From: Stagonosporopsis chrysanthemi
Lineage: Eukaryota > Ascomycota > Dothideomycetes > Pleosporales > Didymellaceae
DNA length: 52,791 nucleotides
Direction: 5' to 3'
Assembly: GCA_022560025.1 (NCBI GenBank)
Contig: JAFISE010000195.1
Span: 1-52,791 of the forward strand
Under the pieces are notes generated by a model that had not been told where the DNA came from, made no database searches, and saw only the letters and a program-made list of their open reading frames with translations. Every line of letters begins with the position of its first letter. The stretch's first letter is position 1. Made by a program: the position numbers and the translations under genes. Of this stretch, positions 33,142 through 44,606 are shown piece by piece.

Positions 33142-35493
33142 ATGGCGCCCAACGATAGTAGCAATGCTACGTCGAATTCGTCGCAGAAAAGGCCTGCGCA
33201 GGACGCGCCTGAAAGTACGCGTCCGAAGCGCGCGAAGTACACAGCAACAGCATGGTCGGTATCCTTCGGATCATCTCGAACAACCGCTGATGGCCAAAAG
33301 TAACGAGTGTAAGCGTTGTAAGGTGAAATGCATCAGGATCGATGACAATGCCGATTGTCAGCGGTGCTCGACTATGAACGTAGCATGTATTGTTGTGCTC
33401 ACGGCTACGCAAAGTGCGAAAGAAAAGGTGAAGAGCAAAGACAAGAATAATATGGATGAGTGAGTAGCACGTTGTTGAAGGGAGTAAAAGCTGATCCAGA
33501 TCTAGCTCTAGCTACAAGCAACTGACAGAAGACATCTCTTTCCTTCGCCAACAAGTCACTACTTTGATGAGTACAGTGGCAGCTATGGCCGAACGGCGAG
33601 AAAGTCAACCCACCACCATCGCTGAACGCACACCAATCTCTCAACACACCGCCAGTCCGAATTATACAAACACCACCTCTCAGCGCACGGGGCCGCCAAA
33701 GCAACCGCAGTTCGCTGGACCGACACGTGCTGCATTTAGCCTGAACATAGTCGAGTCTTCACTCAATCGCATGGGTATACCATCTGATGTGCACGATTCG
33801 GCTGGTCATACGTCATCCGTGTCTTCACGAGACGCGACGCCCGAACCCACAACAGCTTTTGCCCAAAACCTACTAAAGTCTGGAATTGAGGGACTAGCTG
33901 GTATCTCTGATGACGACGTTGCACGCTTGCTCGGCATCTATCAAGAAGAGGTGGCTTGTGTACACCCAATTATCGAAACGAAAGATCTCATCGCCAAAGC
34001 ACCACAAATCATGGCATTTGTCCGAAACCCACAACAGCCGGCCGGACTACAGAAGATTGGCAAGAAGGATATCTACATACTAAGACTTGCTGTTGCCACA
34101 GCCATCACTCATGAAATTCTTGGAAAGAATGACCTTTCCGACCGACTCATCGTTGATGTTGAGCAAGACGTTGGCAGAATCTCCAGCGAGACTGAGGTCG
34201 AGCTCAAGGACGTTCAGATCATGGGAATGCTAGTACGTCGATCTACAAATTCCATGTCATATGGCTAAGTGGTTGCAGAGTTTGTACTTTTGTCACACCG
34301 AGGAGGAGCTCTTTGCATGGCGGGCGATCGGCAGAGCTTCCCGCCAGGCACTTGAGATGGGCTTGCACCGTAAACAAAGCCTTATTGACAACTTCAAGGA
34401 TCCAGAAGAACGTAAGCTCGCAGTACAAGTCTTCTGGGTAGTTTATGAAATGGACCGACGATGGAGCTTTGGTACGAGCCTGTCCTTCGCTCTGAATGAC
34501 CGGGATATCGATACTCAGCTGCCAGAGCCCGGAAAAGCATATCCGTATCTAAAAGGCATGGTAGCTTACGCGAGACTATGCTCCAGAGTCTGGGAGGCAT
34601 TGCCCCCGTACGGCTCTGCCTTACAGACCATCCCAAAAGAAACGGAGGATTATCTCGATTTCATCACCTCGAACTGGCTTCTCTCTATTCCTGAAGAGTT
34701 GCAGTTCAGACATCCTCGCCTTGGCCTTGCACCGAAGTCACAGCCCCGATTGCTGCATCGCTTGCGGACCTTGCTCTACCTCCGAGGAAATCACATGCGT
34801 ACACTAATTCATCGGCATCATGTACTAACACCAGACAACATTAAGGCAGATATGGAGTCCGCTCGACTGGTCGTTGATATTGCAAAAGACAGCATCCAGG
34901 TGTTGGTGCATCTCAACGAAACAAGCGACATTTACGCTCGTCAGCAGAGTATCTACCATTATTATCTTCTGAGTGCCGTTGCAGTCTTGATGCTTGCTGT
35001 GTGTCATGCACCAAGCACATTTGCTGAAGCGAGCAGGGAGTCATTTGTATCAGCCGTCGAACTGGTGAAAGGTTTCTCGCGCCACGGCACGGCAAGTCGC
35101 AGGCTCTGGAAGAGCATTCGTGGTCTTCTGCCTGTAGTGAAATCTCTCGGTCTTCCCGGTGAAGCGGGGGCCCAAATGAGCACCTCAACGACCAAAGACA
35201 TCGGCGAGTCATCGACACCAAATGGCCTGCAGCAACACTTGCATCTGGACACGTCCACGTCCGACTTGTCAAATATGTGGAACGGTGAGGACTTCGACTT
35301 CGATTCGGGTTTAGGCTCCATGCCCGACATCTTCAATATTGGCGATGAGCTCATTGATCTGTACGATGCCTTCGGTACGGCAGCAAACACACAGCCTGTG
35401 CAAACAGAGCTTACAGCAGAGAACTTTGGCGAGCAAGGCTTAAGTGTCTGGGAAATGGGGGAGGTATCACGACATTTCCAGGGCCTCATCTAA
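33142..35493 (+). CDS. Zn2Cys6 transcription factor with fungal_trans domain
   Basis: Nuclear regulator, about 735 residues in four exons: 33,142-33,254, 33,301-33,459, 33,512-34,232 and 34,279-35,493. The zinc cluster CNECKRCKVKC...CQRC...C uses Cys 38, 41, 48, 57, 60 and 67 (CX2CX6CX8CX2CX6C), and the first intron splits its first Cys codon. A short coiled coil follows (YKQLTEDISFLRQQVTTLM), the usual dimerisation element. The middle homology region includes ELFAWRAIGRASRQALEMGL and FWVVYEMDRRWSFGTSLSFA, typical of the Fungal_trans domain. Three in-phase acceptors exist for intron 2 (33,499, 33,505 and 33,511), differing by two or four residues. It is convergent with the aldolase-like gene (93 bp), which suggests but does not prove local control. 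Confidence 0.92.
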
Positions 35494-35586
35494 GATCACA
35501 CGGAGATTCAGTAGCCAAACTCTACGCAAGTGCTTATACACGGTGGTCACGACGAGCGTTGCACCATCATGATTTGTGATGTCGAG

Positions 35587-36544
35587 CTAAGCTGCTACCA
35601 CGCCACGTCCAAGTAAGGTCCGTTCGCCAAACTCCCGCTCGGCGACTTGCATCAGAGGCAGACCCTGGAAGTAGCCGTTTCCTGTTGTTCCCACTGCCTC
35701 CCAGGTGGCTTGCGCCTCTTCGTGACCGATTGTTACAGGAGGTACTCCTCGCCCAGCGGCTGACGCATCAACCATGAGCTGGATTTGGCAGCAGTTCTCC
35801 AGCAACACGAACCAGGCAACAGTTGCTTCGATTGTGGGTCCGACCGTCAATATACCATGGTTTCCTAGCAAGGCGGCTTTCCGGTTCCCGAGGGCTGCAC
35901 AGATGGCTTTGCCCTCATTGGAGTCCAATACCAACCCGGCGAAGTTCTTGTGTAGGACATGGTCTTTGTAGAACACGCAGAAGTCTTGGGTGAGCATGTC
36001 GAGCGTGCGGCCGGTGGCGCACATTGCACGACCATACAGACTATGCGAATGTGCTGCACACAAGACGTCAGGGCGGGCCTTGTGGATTTCTGCGTGTATT
36101 GCAAAAGCCGCTGTTCAATTAGCACGAGCCTGATGCAGGACCTACAGAAATCAGCTTACCGTAGTTGAGCCTCTTGTTCTTGCCACCCTCGACAACCTTT
36201 CCGTCATGGTCCACTCGGATAAGATCTTCGTCTCTAATCAATGAGAAATGTGTACCGAAAGGATTCACCCAAAAGCTTGTTCGATCCACAGGATCGCGCA
36301 GAGTTATGTGCCCTGCTACCCCTTCAGCCAGCCCATGTTTGGCGAACACACGGAACGCAAGTGCAAGGCGATGCTTGAGGTAGGCACGTTCTTCGTAAGG
36401 GTCAGAAAAAATTGGTGGATTCTCGGCCTCCTCGTCGACATATGCCAGACTTGGGTCGCCGCTGGCGTACTGCTTCTTCGATTCGAGTGCTTGCGCAGAC
36501 AAGGGGCCGATTGTATCGACAGACGAGATAGTGGAAGGATGCAT
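35587..36544 (-). CDS. Class II aldolase/adducin-domain protein (Mug14-like)
   Basis: Two exons (36,544-36,160 and 36,110-35,587; intron 49 nt) give 302 residues, the usual size for this fungal group. The N-terminal part reads YEERAYLKHRLALAFRVF then EGVAGHITLRDPVD, and the zinc ligands of the class II aldolase fold are present: H149 and H151 in AAHSHSLYG, H213 in GNHGILTVG. The acidic residue in EGVAGH is also kept. Family members are fuculose-phosphate aldolase-like, but the fungal branch has no firmly known substrate; S. pombe mug14 is the named relative. Splicing joins LNY-AAFAIHAEIHKARPD. It is divergent from the MFS gene and convergent with the regulator at 33,142, which fits a small catabolic cluster. 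Confidence 0.9.
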
Positions 36545-37152
36545 CACACTGAGGATGTATCAATATCCGGAAAAGAGCAGACGAGGTCGCTTAGGCTGGC
36601 AAGTTTCGATCGAGATTGCCAGTAAGTTCGGCATATGTACTTACCTACAGACACGTTCTCTACCGACACGTACAGTCTTCCAGTCAGATGCTCATCCGTA
36701 ACCCTCCAATTTCAATCTGCCCCGGAACAATGATGATCGCGCCCTCTCAGAACCGATCACGTCAACCTGGCAACCTACAAGATAGTTCCGGCGAGATGCC
36801 CCACGTGCTCGGAACGTGTGAACATTCCGGTCTGCTCGACTGCGATTGGCCGTGCGGCTCCACTTCGGTCAACAAACCCATCGTTTGGCCAATCAGCACA
36901 TGGTCAATATATCACTTATCACAAACAACATTGCCAAGCTCCAGAATGGCCACTCATTACCTACCATCTCCACAGACTTGTGGGGTTTCATTAGGGTAAA
37001 CGTTTCTTTTAGGTTGGAGGTTCTGCGGGGAAACGGGTCCGGGTGGGTTTGCGGCAATTGCGGGATATCCGAAGTGTATATGAGGAGGCGGCGAAGCTTA
37101 CTTTGAGGACATGTGGACAATCTCAACTTTTCGAGATCAATCAATCACAGTC
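36545..37152. promoter_or_regulatory. Divergent promoter, aldolase-like gene / MFS transporter
   Basis: 608 bp between two start codons facing apart. It contains several CGG triplets, a CCACGTG box at 36,800-36,806, the inverted repeat at 36,810-36,829, and a TATA-like GTATATGAGG about 75 bp before the MFS ATG. Confidence 0.55.
36810..36829. promoter_or_regulatory. Inverted repeat CGGAA-N10-TTCCG, candidate Zn2Cys6 site
   Basis: Perfect 5-bp arms face each other in the shared promoter. Zn2Cys6 dimers bind inverted CGG triplets with factor-specific spacing; here the CGG-to-CCG spacing is 14. The adjacent regulator gene is an obvious candidate, by inference only. Confidence 0.4.
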
Positions 37153-38770
37153 ATGGATTCAAAGGACTCCGCGGAGTACAACGAGAAGGCCGAGATCGAG
37201 CAGCATGTCACCGACATCTCCGATGCAGCTCGGCAGGCCGAGAGGAAGGTGCGACTCAAGATTGATCTCATGGTCGTCCCCAGCGTAACCCTTCTCTACC
37301 TATTATGCTTCATTGATCGCGCAAACATTGGTAAGGATGATTTTCGATTATGATAGTCTTGCTGCTGACACGAGAACCAGGCAATGCGCGCCTCGCCGGC
37401 TTTGAGACAGACCTCCACCTGAAGGGTTACGATTACAACATGGTCCTTTCGATCTTCTACATTTCGTACATTGTCTTCGAGATTCCGGCCACGATTTGCT
37501 GCAAAGTTATCGGTCCAGCTTGGTTCCTGCCAGCAACAACTCTTGGCTTTGGAATCTGTTCTATTGGCACCGCTTTCGTACACACCCGCGCCCAAGCATG
37601 CGCCGTGCGCTTCCTGCTCGGTATCTTTGAGGCTGGCGTGATGCCAGGTTGTGCCTATTTTCTAAGCAGGTGGTATAAACGCGCTGAGTTGACATTCCGA
37701 CTTGGGCTATGGATGCTCATGGGTAGGTTCTGATCTAGACGATTCGTGTGCATTACTGATGACTGTAGCTCCGCTCTCTGGCGCTTTCGGCGGACTGTTG
37801 GCATCAGGCATTCTAAAGTTGTCTCACTTTGGCTCTCTGCGCGGCTGGCAGATGTGTGTAACCTCTGTACAATCATATATTACTGCTGACAAAATCTAGG
37901 ATCTTTGCTATTGAAGGCATCATGACGATCGGTGTTGCGCTCCTCGCTTTCGTTACTCTGACAGATCGACCTGAGACTGCTCGATGGCTCAGCGAGGAGG
38001 AGAAGCAGCTGGCTATCGACCGCGTCAAGTCTGAACGCCTTGGGCAGTCCGCCTTGATCGACAAGATTGACTCCGCCAAGCTGAAGCGGGGGTTCTTCAA
38101 CCCGATAACACTCTCCACCTCCCTCATTTTTCTCCTCAACAACATCACTGTTCTGGGTATCTCGTTCTTCCTCCCGACGATCATTCGCACGATCTACCCC
38201 GGCCGCACAACTGTCCAGCAACAACTCCTCACGGTGCCACCTTACATTGTTGGCGCCTTTTTGGTCCTACTCATTACGACCCTAAGCTGGCGCTACAACC
38301 GTCGACAGATCTTCATCGTTATTACGGGTCCAACCATTATCGCTGGCTACGCGATCTTCCTGGCAACGCTCAACGCGAGCATCCGCTACGCAGCCGTTTT
38401 TCTCTGCGCGAGTACTGCCTTCACGCTTGGTGCATTGTGCAATGCACAAGTCAGTGCAAACGTGATCTCGGACTCTTCACGAAACATCGCGATCGGCACG
38501 AACGCCATGTTTGGCTACATTGGTGGACTGATCGCAACGTGGACATACCTGCCCAAGGACGCGCCAAGGTATCCGACCGGTAACGGTATCAATCTGGCAT
38601 GTGCAGTCGGGACGACTGTGATCGCGATTGTGGCGCTATTATGGATGAAGTACGACAACAAAAGGAGGGATGAGAATGAGGCTGCAGCGACAGAGGAGAT
38701 TGCTGGACTGTCCCCGCAGGAAGTTGGGGATTTGGAATGGAAGCACCCAGGCTGGAGGTGGAAGCTTTGA
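37153..38770 (+). CDS. MFS transporter, allantoate permease (DAL5/TNA1) family
   Basis: Plasma-membrane proton symporter of the anion:cation symporter group, which takes up small carboxylates such as allantoate or nicotinate (family knowledge; this substrate is unknown). Four exons (37,153-37,330, 37,381-37,722, 37,769-37,853, 37,900-38,770; introns 50, 46 and 46 nt) give 491 residues. A cytosolic N-tail leads to RKVRLKIDLMVVPSVTLLYL and the family motif FIDRANIGNARL. FLLGIFEAGVMPGCAYFLSRWY is the TM4-5 signature, followed by RGWQMIFAIEGI and the loop FVTLTDRPETARWLSEEE. About twelve membrane segments are visible. The C-terminus ends DLEWKHPGWRWKL, a tail often seen in the family. An in-frame ATG at 37,111 is an alternative start. 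Confidence 0.94.
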
Positions 38771-39355
38771 GTATCGTACTGTACCAATCGGCCTGTAACC
38801 AGGATGCCACTTTCACTCTTCCTCACCCCAGTCAAGATACCTAACCTATCGCAACGAGATAATAATGACACCCTATGCGAGCAGTGCTCTATGCAAATCT
38901 ACTTAAGTTGATTTTAAGCGCATGATCTTAGTCAGAAGACCTACTCACTTGCGTCTGCTGATTCTTGCTATGGAAGACAAGACCGACTGGACTTGAACAA
39001 TTCCATTGTACCCTCGACATTTGCAATCCTGCGTCCGTGTCAATACTCTCCCAACACGGTGGCGCTTCGACTTATGAAGTTATTGACGGGTACGGGCTGA
39101 AGATGTTCATGATTGTGCAGATATCTGATACAGAGCCTGGAGGTCGGCGATATGGTTGACAAAATAAAACACACAGACAAAAGAAAGTCACATCAGTAAT
39201 TCACAGAACACTTATATTGATGATTGGCCTTCTAATCTTGAATACAGATAAGCCATTTACTCAAGATCGTGACCTTTCTTGGAAAGCTGAAAACGCAAGG
39301 AAATAACTGGCCATCCCATCTTACAATGCACAAACTCAGCGCCAGAGCCATATCA
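38771..39355. other. Intergenic, convergent; nothing recognised
   Basis: Lies between two 3' ends. An A-rich AAAATAAAAC near 39,163 could serve as a polyadenylation signal for either gene. No gene or repeat seen. Confidence 0.45.
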
Positions 39356-40435
39356 CTATAGTTGTTGGACACGCCGCGTTGGCCACGCTGCGATCGCCCA
39401 TACCCCTTTCACGATTGTCTCTTCGCCAACATGGCCTCGCAGACTCAAACGCGATTGCTCATGTTGATACCTCCAGAGCTCCTGGAAAACGAAGACCAGG
39501 GTTTCTTTGAACTCGTTTGAAGCCTTGCCCGTGTAGCACCCCGACCCAAGTTTCGTGCAGCACTTTTCCACCACAAGGTTCATGATCTCATGCCTCTTAG
39601 TCGGGAGAGATTTCTGCGATTCAGACTTGTGCGCAATGCTCTGCGAGATGAGCGCCGTGAATAGGTGCAGCAACGGGAAGTGGTGGCTCGATTCCTGTCT
39701 CGACGCAGTCATAATGAGATTCCAGCTGATGCTTGCTTCCGTAAGACCAAGACATGCGTTTGCCTTCCAGATCAGTCGTGTTGTTCGTGATAGGTCTGTG
39801 AGATATAGAGGCAGCGTGGTTGCAGCGCTAGAGACTAAACGAGCAAGTCGCACCAGCGGTATTGCCAGTCCTTCCGCCCTATCTGGCCGTCCTATCGAGT
39901 CCCAAGATGCGGCGATGAGATTGTATGCGTCTGTAAAAGCATCTTGCGACCCACTCCAGGCTTGTGCTCCGGTTTCGATGAGTGCGGGAAAGATGACCTT
40001 TCCCAAAAGATCGCTGACGGTGAAATTCCCGTCGGGCTTGCGTGTCCAAAGCTCTCGTATACCAATCCAGAGCTTCTTCATGAAAGTATGCAGGCGGTCT
40101 AGCGGTAGCTCGCAGAGTCTCTTCCATATCGAAGGTGCGTCGAAAGCCGGTTGCGGATCCTTCTTGACAATGAGCACATGTCTACAGACCGGGCAGCTTG
40201 CGTTGTTTCCACGCCCATCACGGATCCACCGTGATATGCATTTGTGGCCGAAGATGTGCTTGCAGTCTAAAGTTACGGGCTGGTGTGTCGCACTGAAATG
40301 CTCAGTGCATATTACACATTCTTGGACTGGTCGAAGTTGGGTTTTGATAAAGGTCTCCATGTGTGCAGACCTGGTCGTGCGTCGCGGCGCAGCTTGCGCG
40401 CTTTGAAGTTGGCAAGACCTCCTGAACCAACGCAT
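39356..40435 (-). CDS. RING-finger protein, putative E3 ubiquitin ligase
   Basis: Single exon, 359 residues, starting at an ATG. The RING lies at the N-terminus: C40-VI-C43, C58-K-H60, H64-K-C66 and C81-PV-C84, with the conserved RW helix and Pro after the seventh Cys. The spacing after H60 is unusual: Gly63 sits where the fifth zinc ligand is expected and His64 is one residue later, so either His64 takes over or this site is degenerate. The remaining 270 residues are mostly helical with no known domain; Leu-rich helices such as LVRLARLVSSAATTLPLYL are visible. Substrates are unknown. A second, unrelated-looking RING gene lies 4 kb away. Confidence 0.82.
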   Translation of the reverse strand: MRWFRRSCQLQSAQAAPRRTTRSAHMETFIKTQLRPVQECVICTEHFSATHQPVTLDCKHIFGHKCISRWIRDGRGNNASCPVCRHVLIVKKDPQPAFDAPSIWKRLCELPLDRLHTFMKKLWIGIRELWTRKPDGNFTVSDLLGKVIFPALIETGAQAWSGSQDAFTDAYNLIAASWDSIGRPDRAEGLAIPLVRLARLVSSAATTLPLYLTDLSRTTRLIWKANACLGLTEASISWNLIMTASRQESSHHFPLLHLFTALISQSIAHKSESQKSLPTKRHEIMNLVVEKCCTKLGSGCYTGKASNEFKETLVFVFQELWRYQHEQSRLSLRGHVGEETIVKGVWAIAAWPTRRVQQL

Positions 40436-41383
40436 GATTGTGATATGTGAAAGACACTTGGTGAATGTTTGCGGGAGTGTAGAATGACAAAGGCGTTCGC
40501 GAATGTTTTCACTCTCGAACCGTGTGAAAGGTTTTTGAAGATTTAATGTTTGTCTTCTCGGTGGCTGGCATTATAGCTTTCGTATCTCTTACTGTTGCTG
40601 AGCTCCGCGGCAGATGCTGGCCCTGATCCCTCTACGCTTCGTTTGAGCTGCCGTTGATGTGTTGTCACAAGCATCGTAAAGATACTTTCCGCAAACGCTG
40701 AAAAGCAAGACAGTCACGCGCGGCTGCGACTTGGCCATACCGTTGCTGAGACACAAGTCGTAGCGAGCTTTGGTCGAGCAAGACAGCAGCGGACAGTGTT
40801 AGCACAAGAGGTGCTAATAGGATGAGGTCTAGCTCCAGCTCGTGTTGTTGTCTACAGTCAAGTTCCTTTACGTCCTATTGGTCAGCTAGAAAAGTGGGCA
40901 AGGAGGGCTGAGACCTGAGTCGAATCGCACCATAGCGGGAGTGACGTCCCCGAAGACTGATGACAAAGCCGTAGAGACGTGGGCGCACATCTATCAGCTC
41001 AACCTGGCATAGCCACGTGATGTTGGCCTTGAAACAGAGCAGTGAGGACTTCGAGGGTCCTTCCGCCACTTACAGCGTTGGCCATTGCGCTAGCGACTAG
41101 CCGAGGCCTTTCCCGTCCGCCCATCCCACCAACCTTCATCAACCACGACTACACCGCATCACAGTCACCACGTGCTTCTTACGCATTGTAATGGCCCGGT
41201 CTTTCTCTCGACCTTCACCGCAAAAATGCTTCCATGGAGCTCAGTTGCTACGTAGGACCCACTTGCTCTCAACAGGCCTATGGGCAGTCAGGAAATCGCC
41301 ACGTAAGTGGTGGGACGTTTCAATAAGTGCAGTACTATTGCGGCCACAGCAACGCTACTCAGGCTACAGAGTTTACATGCCGT
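40436..41383. other. Intergenic; possible mitochondrial-type leader ORF rejected
   Basis: No gene supported. A plus-strand ORF from ATG 41,191 begins MARSFSRPSPQKCFHGAQLL, resembling a targeting peptide, but it continues into the antisense of the hydrolase gene and has no further support. Confidence 0.4.
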
Positions 41384-42009
41384 TTACCGTATGTCTGAGC
41401 TCTGCACGATGGTACCGAAGACATCTGCCAGCTCGGCCAGAGCAACCCTCGTTAACTCATCGCCTTGCACCCCTGGGATGTCACGGTCGCCGATCGCATC
41501 TTCCACGAGGATGACCTCGTAGCCTTTCTGCATAGCCTCGCGCGCAGTAGTAGAGACACAGACATGTGCCATGTATCCGGTCAGAGCGACCTTTTTGACA
41601 CCCCAAGCTTGCAAGGTGTCGTGAAGAGAGGTCTGCTCGAACGAGCCAGGGAACTGTTTCCAGATGACCTCCTCGTCACCCTGCACAAAAGTCAGCACTG
41701 ATTCTCGAGAGGTTGAGCCTTGGAGCCTACCTTCGCCGCGACGTTGCTAAACTCATCCGCAAGTTCAGTACCTGGAGTGAAGATTGGCGCACCCTCAGGC
41801 GTTTGGTGTTTGACGTGCACAATCTTGCCACCCGCGGCGCGATACTTCTCGAGCAGACCAGCAATTGCGTTCCCACTCGACTCAGCATTAGTGACCTTCA
41901 GGTGACCTTTGGCGTACTCATTTTGAGCATCGATGATGATCAGTGCTGAATCCGAGGGTGAAGCTGTACCAGGGCGAATGCCAAGGAGCTCACGGAAAGA
42001 AGCGACCAT
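41384..42009 (-). CDS. Isochorismatase-family cysteine hydrolase
   Basis: Small alpha/beta hydrolase that cleaves amide or enol-ether bonds; relatives include nicotinamidase, N-carbamoylsarcosine amidase and isochorismatase. Two exons (42,009-41,731 and 41,680-41,384; intron 50 nt) give 191 residues, the family's usual size. The catalytic triad is intact: D27 in LIIIDAQNEY, K101 in VIWKQFPGSFEQT, and nucleophile C134 in TGYMAHVCVSTTAREA, followed by GYEVILVEDAIGDRD. The frame is open upstream of the chosen ATG (to 42,147), but the MVASFRELLGI start fits relatives better. The substrate cannot be told from sequence. It is not adjacent to a pathway partner; the MFS gene is 2.6 kb away. Confidence 0.92.
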
Positions 42010-43718
42010 CGCTATTAGATTGTTTGAAAAAGAGAGCTGTATTGAGAGGGGTTTATACGTGATAGGCTGGATATGAGGTTCCAGTGCACTGCAATGGCGA
42101 AGAGCTTTGCTCAAATGTTGCCCCTGGAAGGTACCCCGCTCGGCCAACCAACTGTTGACTATGACGCGCCTTCTGGGCTAATGGAGTCTAGGCTGTAGCA
42201 CAAACTCGGGTCTCTGGAGTGCGGTCTCTCCGTACACCAACAAGTCTATATTCTGTATCAGTATTGGCTGCCAAGAAGCAACAAGTAAGCATCGCGATGC
42301 ATGCTGTCCCTAGATAAGATTTCAGAAGACCCCGAAACGCTCAACTTGGACGCTAGACCAAAGATGGTTAGCGCGTAGGCTTTTCACTTGATGGTGCTGT
42401 GCTCTCAGAAATGCCAAAACCGAATACAATCGAGGGACCCCTTCTACCAATTCGGATCAGTTGTCAGATCCTATGACTTTGAAACACCTTTCAGACGCAA
42501 CGCAGGGGCGTTTCCTTTCCTCAAGTCCGGGACTCGTGACTGGAACTACACAATGCATCCCAGACAGTACTTTGCCGCTGTGGCTCACAAGTCCAGTTCT
42601 CTGTCTTTTACAAGCTTCTATTGGTCCAGAAGATGCAGTAGCAGTGCTTCAGCCAACACGGCACCATTTGTGCGTCGTCACAAAGTATCAAGTGGATGCG
42701 CACAGTGTCACCATACCTGGCTACCTTCATCGGGAAATCTGCTTGAAGAGCGCACATAATCAGAATCAAATCGTGCGAAACTATTGTGCACGCAGTACAT
42801 GCCGAAGTACAACCTGTGCCCAACGATTGATGCAAGCATGTAGTGTGAGCGATGGTCACTATGTAAATGTAAACACGGAAGTTGGGTGAACCTACTTTCG
42901 GAACCTAGTTCTGTTATGACGTAGAATGAGCGAAACAGATCTGTCCAAGTGCCCGGCCGGTTTTTATGTTTTACCGCACTTGGCTGGTAAGTCGAGTGTC
43001 CCTATCGACCATTGATATCATGCACGTAAGACCCCGCATTGCTGGCAACGCGTAGCACATGCGAGTCCGTGTTAATACAAAATGGACACTTCAGCCAATC
43101 AGCGATCTTTCGCAAGCGAGTTATACGAAGTAATGGTTGGGATCCGCAGTTCAGCTCCCGCGGCACGTTCCCGCGGGAAGCAACTCACTGCCGCAGTAAC
43201 AACGAAGTCGCGATAAGCGGAGCCACAATGCGTTGATGTGAGACGAAAGCCGCGGGAGCGAAAGCATAGTCTTTGGAAAGAGTGCAGCTGCAGCATTCAA
43301 CCAATGGCGATGTGGCGGGATGATGTCCGAAAGGCTGTGTCTGCGTCAAAGGACGTGGTGATTGCTTGTTGCGTCCACATGTGTGGTTGATGGGCATCGC
43401 GAGCTGTGATACAAATGCGGAGATGCCATGGAGACCCGGCAAGGGGGGATGATCGCGTTGCGCTTCAGCTTAAGAAGCTGAGCTCCCCTTTCTCTGCCAG
43501 ATTTTTACACTCAATAGCTCTACGATACCAACCCTTTCTAATCTAGGAGCCCCTAAAACGCCTGATCATTAGCACGTGATCGAATATTCACCACAAACAC
43601 TGTCCCGATCCATCGATACAAGTCTACTGCCGACAGGCATCAGCTATATCACCAACGTGCTTCCAAACTTGAAAAGGGTACTACTTGTCGGACGCTACTG
43701 TTCATCAAATCCCGCTCA
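42010..43718. other. Long intergenic stretch; CCGCGG cluster
   Basis: Overlapping ORFs at 42,388-42,889 on the plus strand (up to 142 codons) share no known motif and are not called. At 43,153-43,256 there are three TCCCGCGG/CCGCGGGA motifs, one in a perfect TTCCCGCGGGAA palindrome. No RNA gene recognised. Confidence 0.4.
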
Positions 43719-43943
43719 ATGCCTGCTGCCACGCGATCACTAGAATCTATGGTGCTCCAAGCCCACCGTGCGAAGGGTGTCCGCTATCCCACATCAGCTC
43801 AGAAAGACTGCTTCAAGACATGGTACTCGTATGCACTGCGAAGAGGCGAAGTTGAGAAGGCAAGCACGGCAGTATTCCGGGAGCATGGAAGGCAGCTGCG
43901 CGAGATGAGAGAAGCTGCGCCAGGTGGAAGGACATACTTGTAA
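43719..43943 (+). CDS. Small protein of unknown function
   Basis: 74 codons from ATG to stop, with no overlap from a better ORF. The composition is protein-like: SLESMVLQAHRAKGVRYP then CFKTWYSYALRRGEVEKAST and FREHGRQLREMREA. Largely helical and basic, without signal peptide or membrane segment. Several hundred bases of free upstream DNA could hold a promoter. No family recognised. Confidence 0.4.
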   Translation: MPAATRSLESMVLQAHRAKGVRYPTSAQKDCFKTWYSYALRRGEVEKASTAVFREHGRQLREMREAAPGGRTYL

Positions 43944-44606
43944 AAACGTAAGTTAGACACGATCAGAAAAATATAACACTGAATCTCACGAATTGACAGC
44001 CCATTGATGTAAAGCTCCAAAAGATGTGTCGGCGTTTGGCGGCTGTTTAGGCCAACTTTAAATAGCATAGCGATCAAGCGTACATATATTGCGGTAAGAT
44101 ACCTCAGTTCGTATTGCGTAAAAACGAATCAATATATCCATCATCAATACACCACTTCATTTGCCAGTCTCGGAACATGTTGTAGTTATACGTCGGCGAA
44201 GTGCGATTTACAGTGAGAGACCAACAGCTATCGAAATTGAGAAGGCCGATTTCACGTGCTGCTTGCCGGCGTCAGATAGACTGTATAATAGTATGAAGTT
44301 TATCCTAATTCCCCAAAGACTTTATTGGAAATCTGACAAGACCCTATCTTGCGCTTCCCCTTGGTTGGAGTTGGAGAGGCCAGAGAAATCTGGTTCAGTA
44401 ACGTAATGCAGCCCGGAAGAGCCCTGAGAACAGTTCTACCGTGGCTTGTTAATTGCACCATCTTGAACTTCAAGACAGATGCTCAAAATGAGAGATATGC
44501 CTTCCAACAATCACCATTACACTTTCGACCAGCCCAAGTTTAGCTACATCCAATTGTCTCCCCACACCAGAAACCTGATTTTGCGAAAAAGAAAAGCTTC
44601 TCATCG
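43944..44606. other. Intergenic, nothing recognised
   Basis: Only short chance frames on both strands; no repeat or RNA gene recognised. Confidence 0.45.

Noticed and set aside
41191..41514. 107-codon plus-strand ORF with a mitochondrial-leader-like start
   Set aside because: Its second half is antisense to the conserved hydrolase exon and no splice partner was found.
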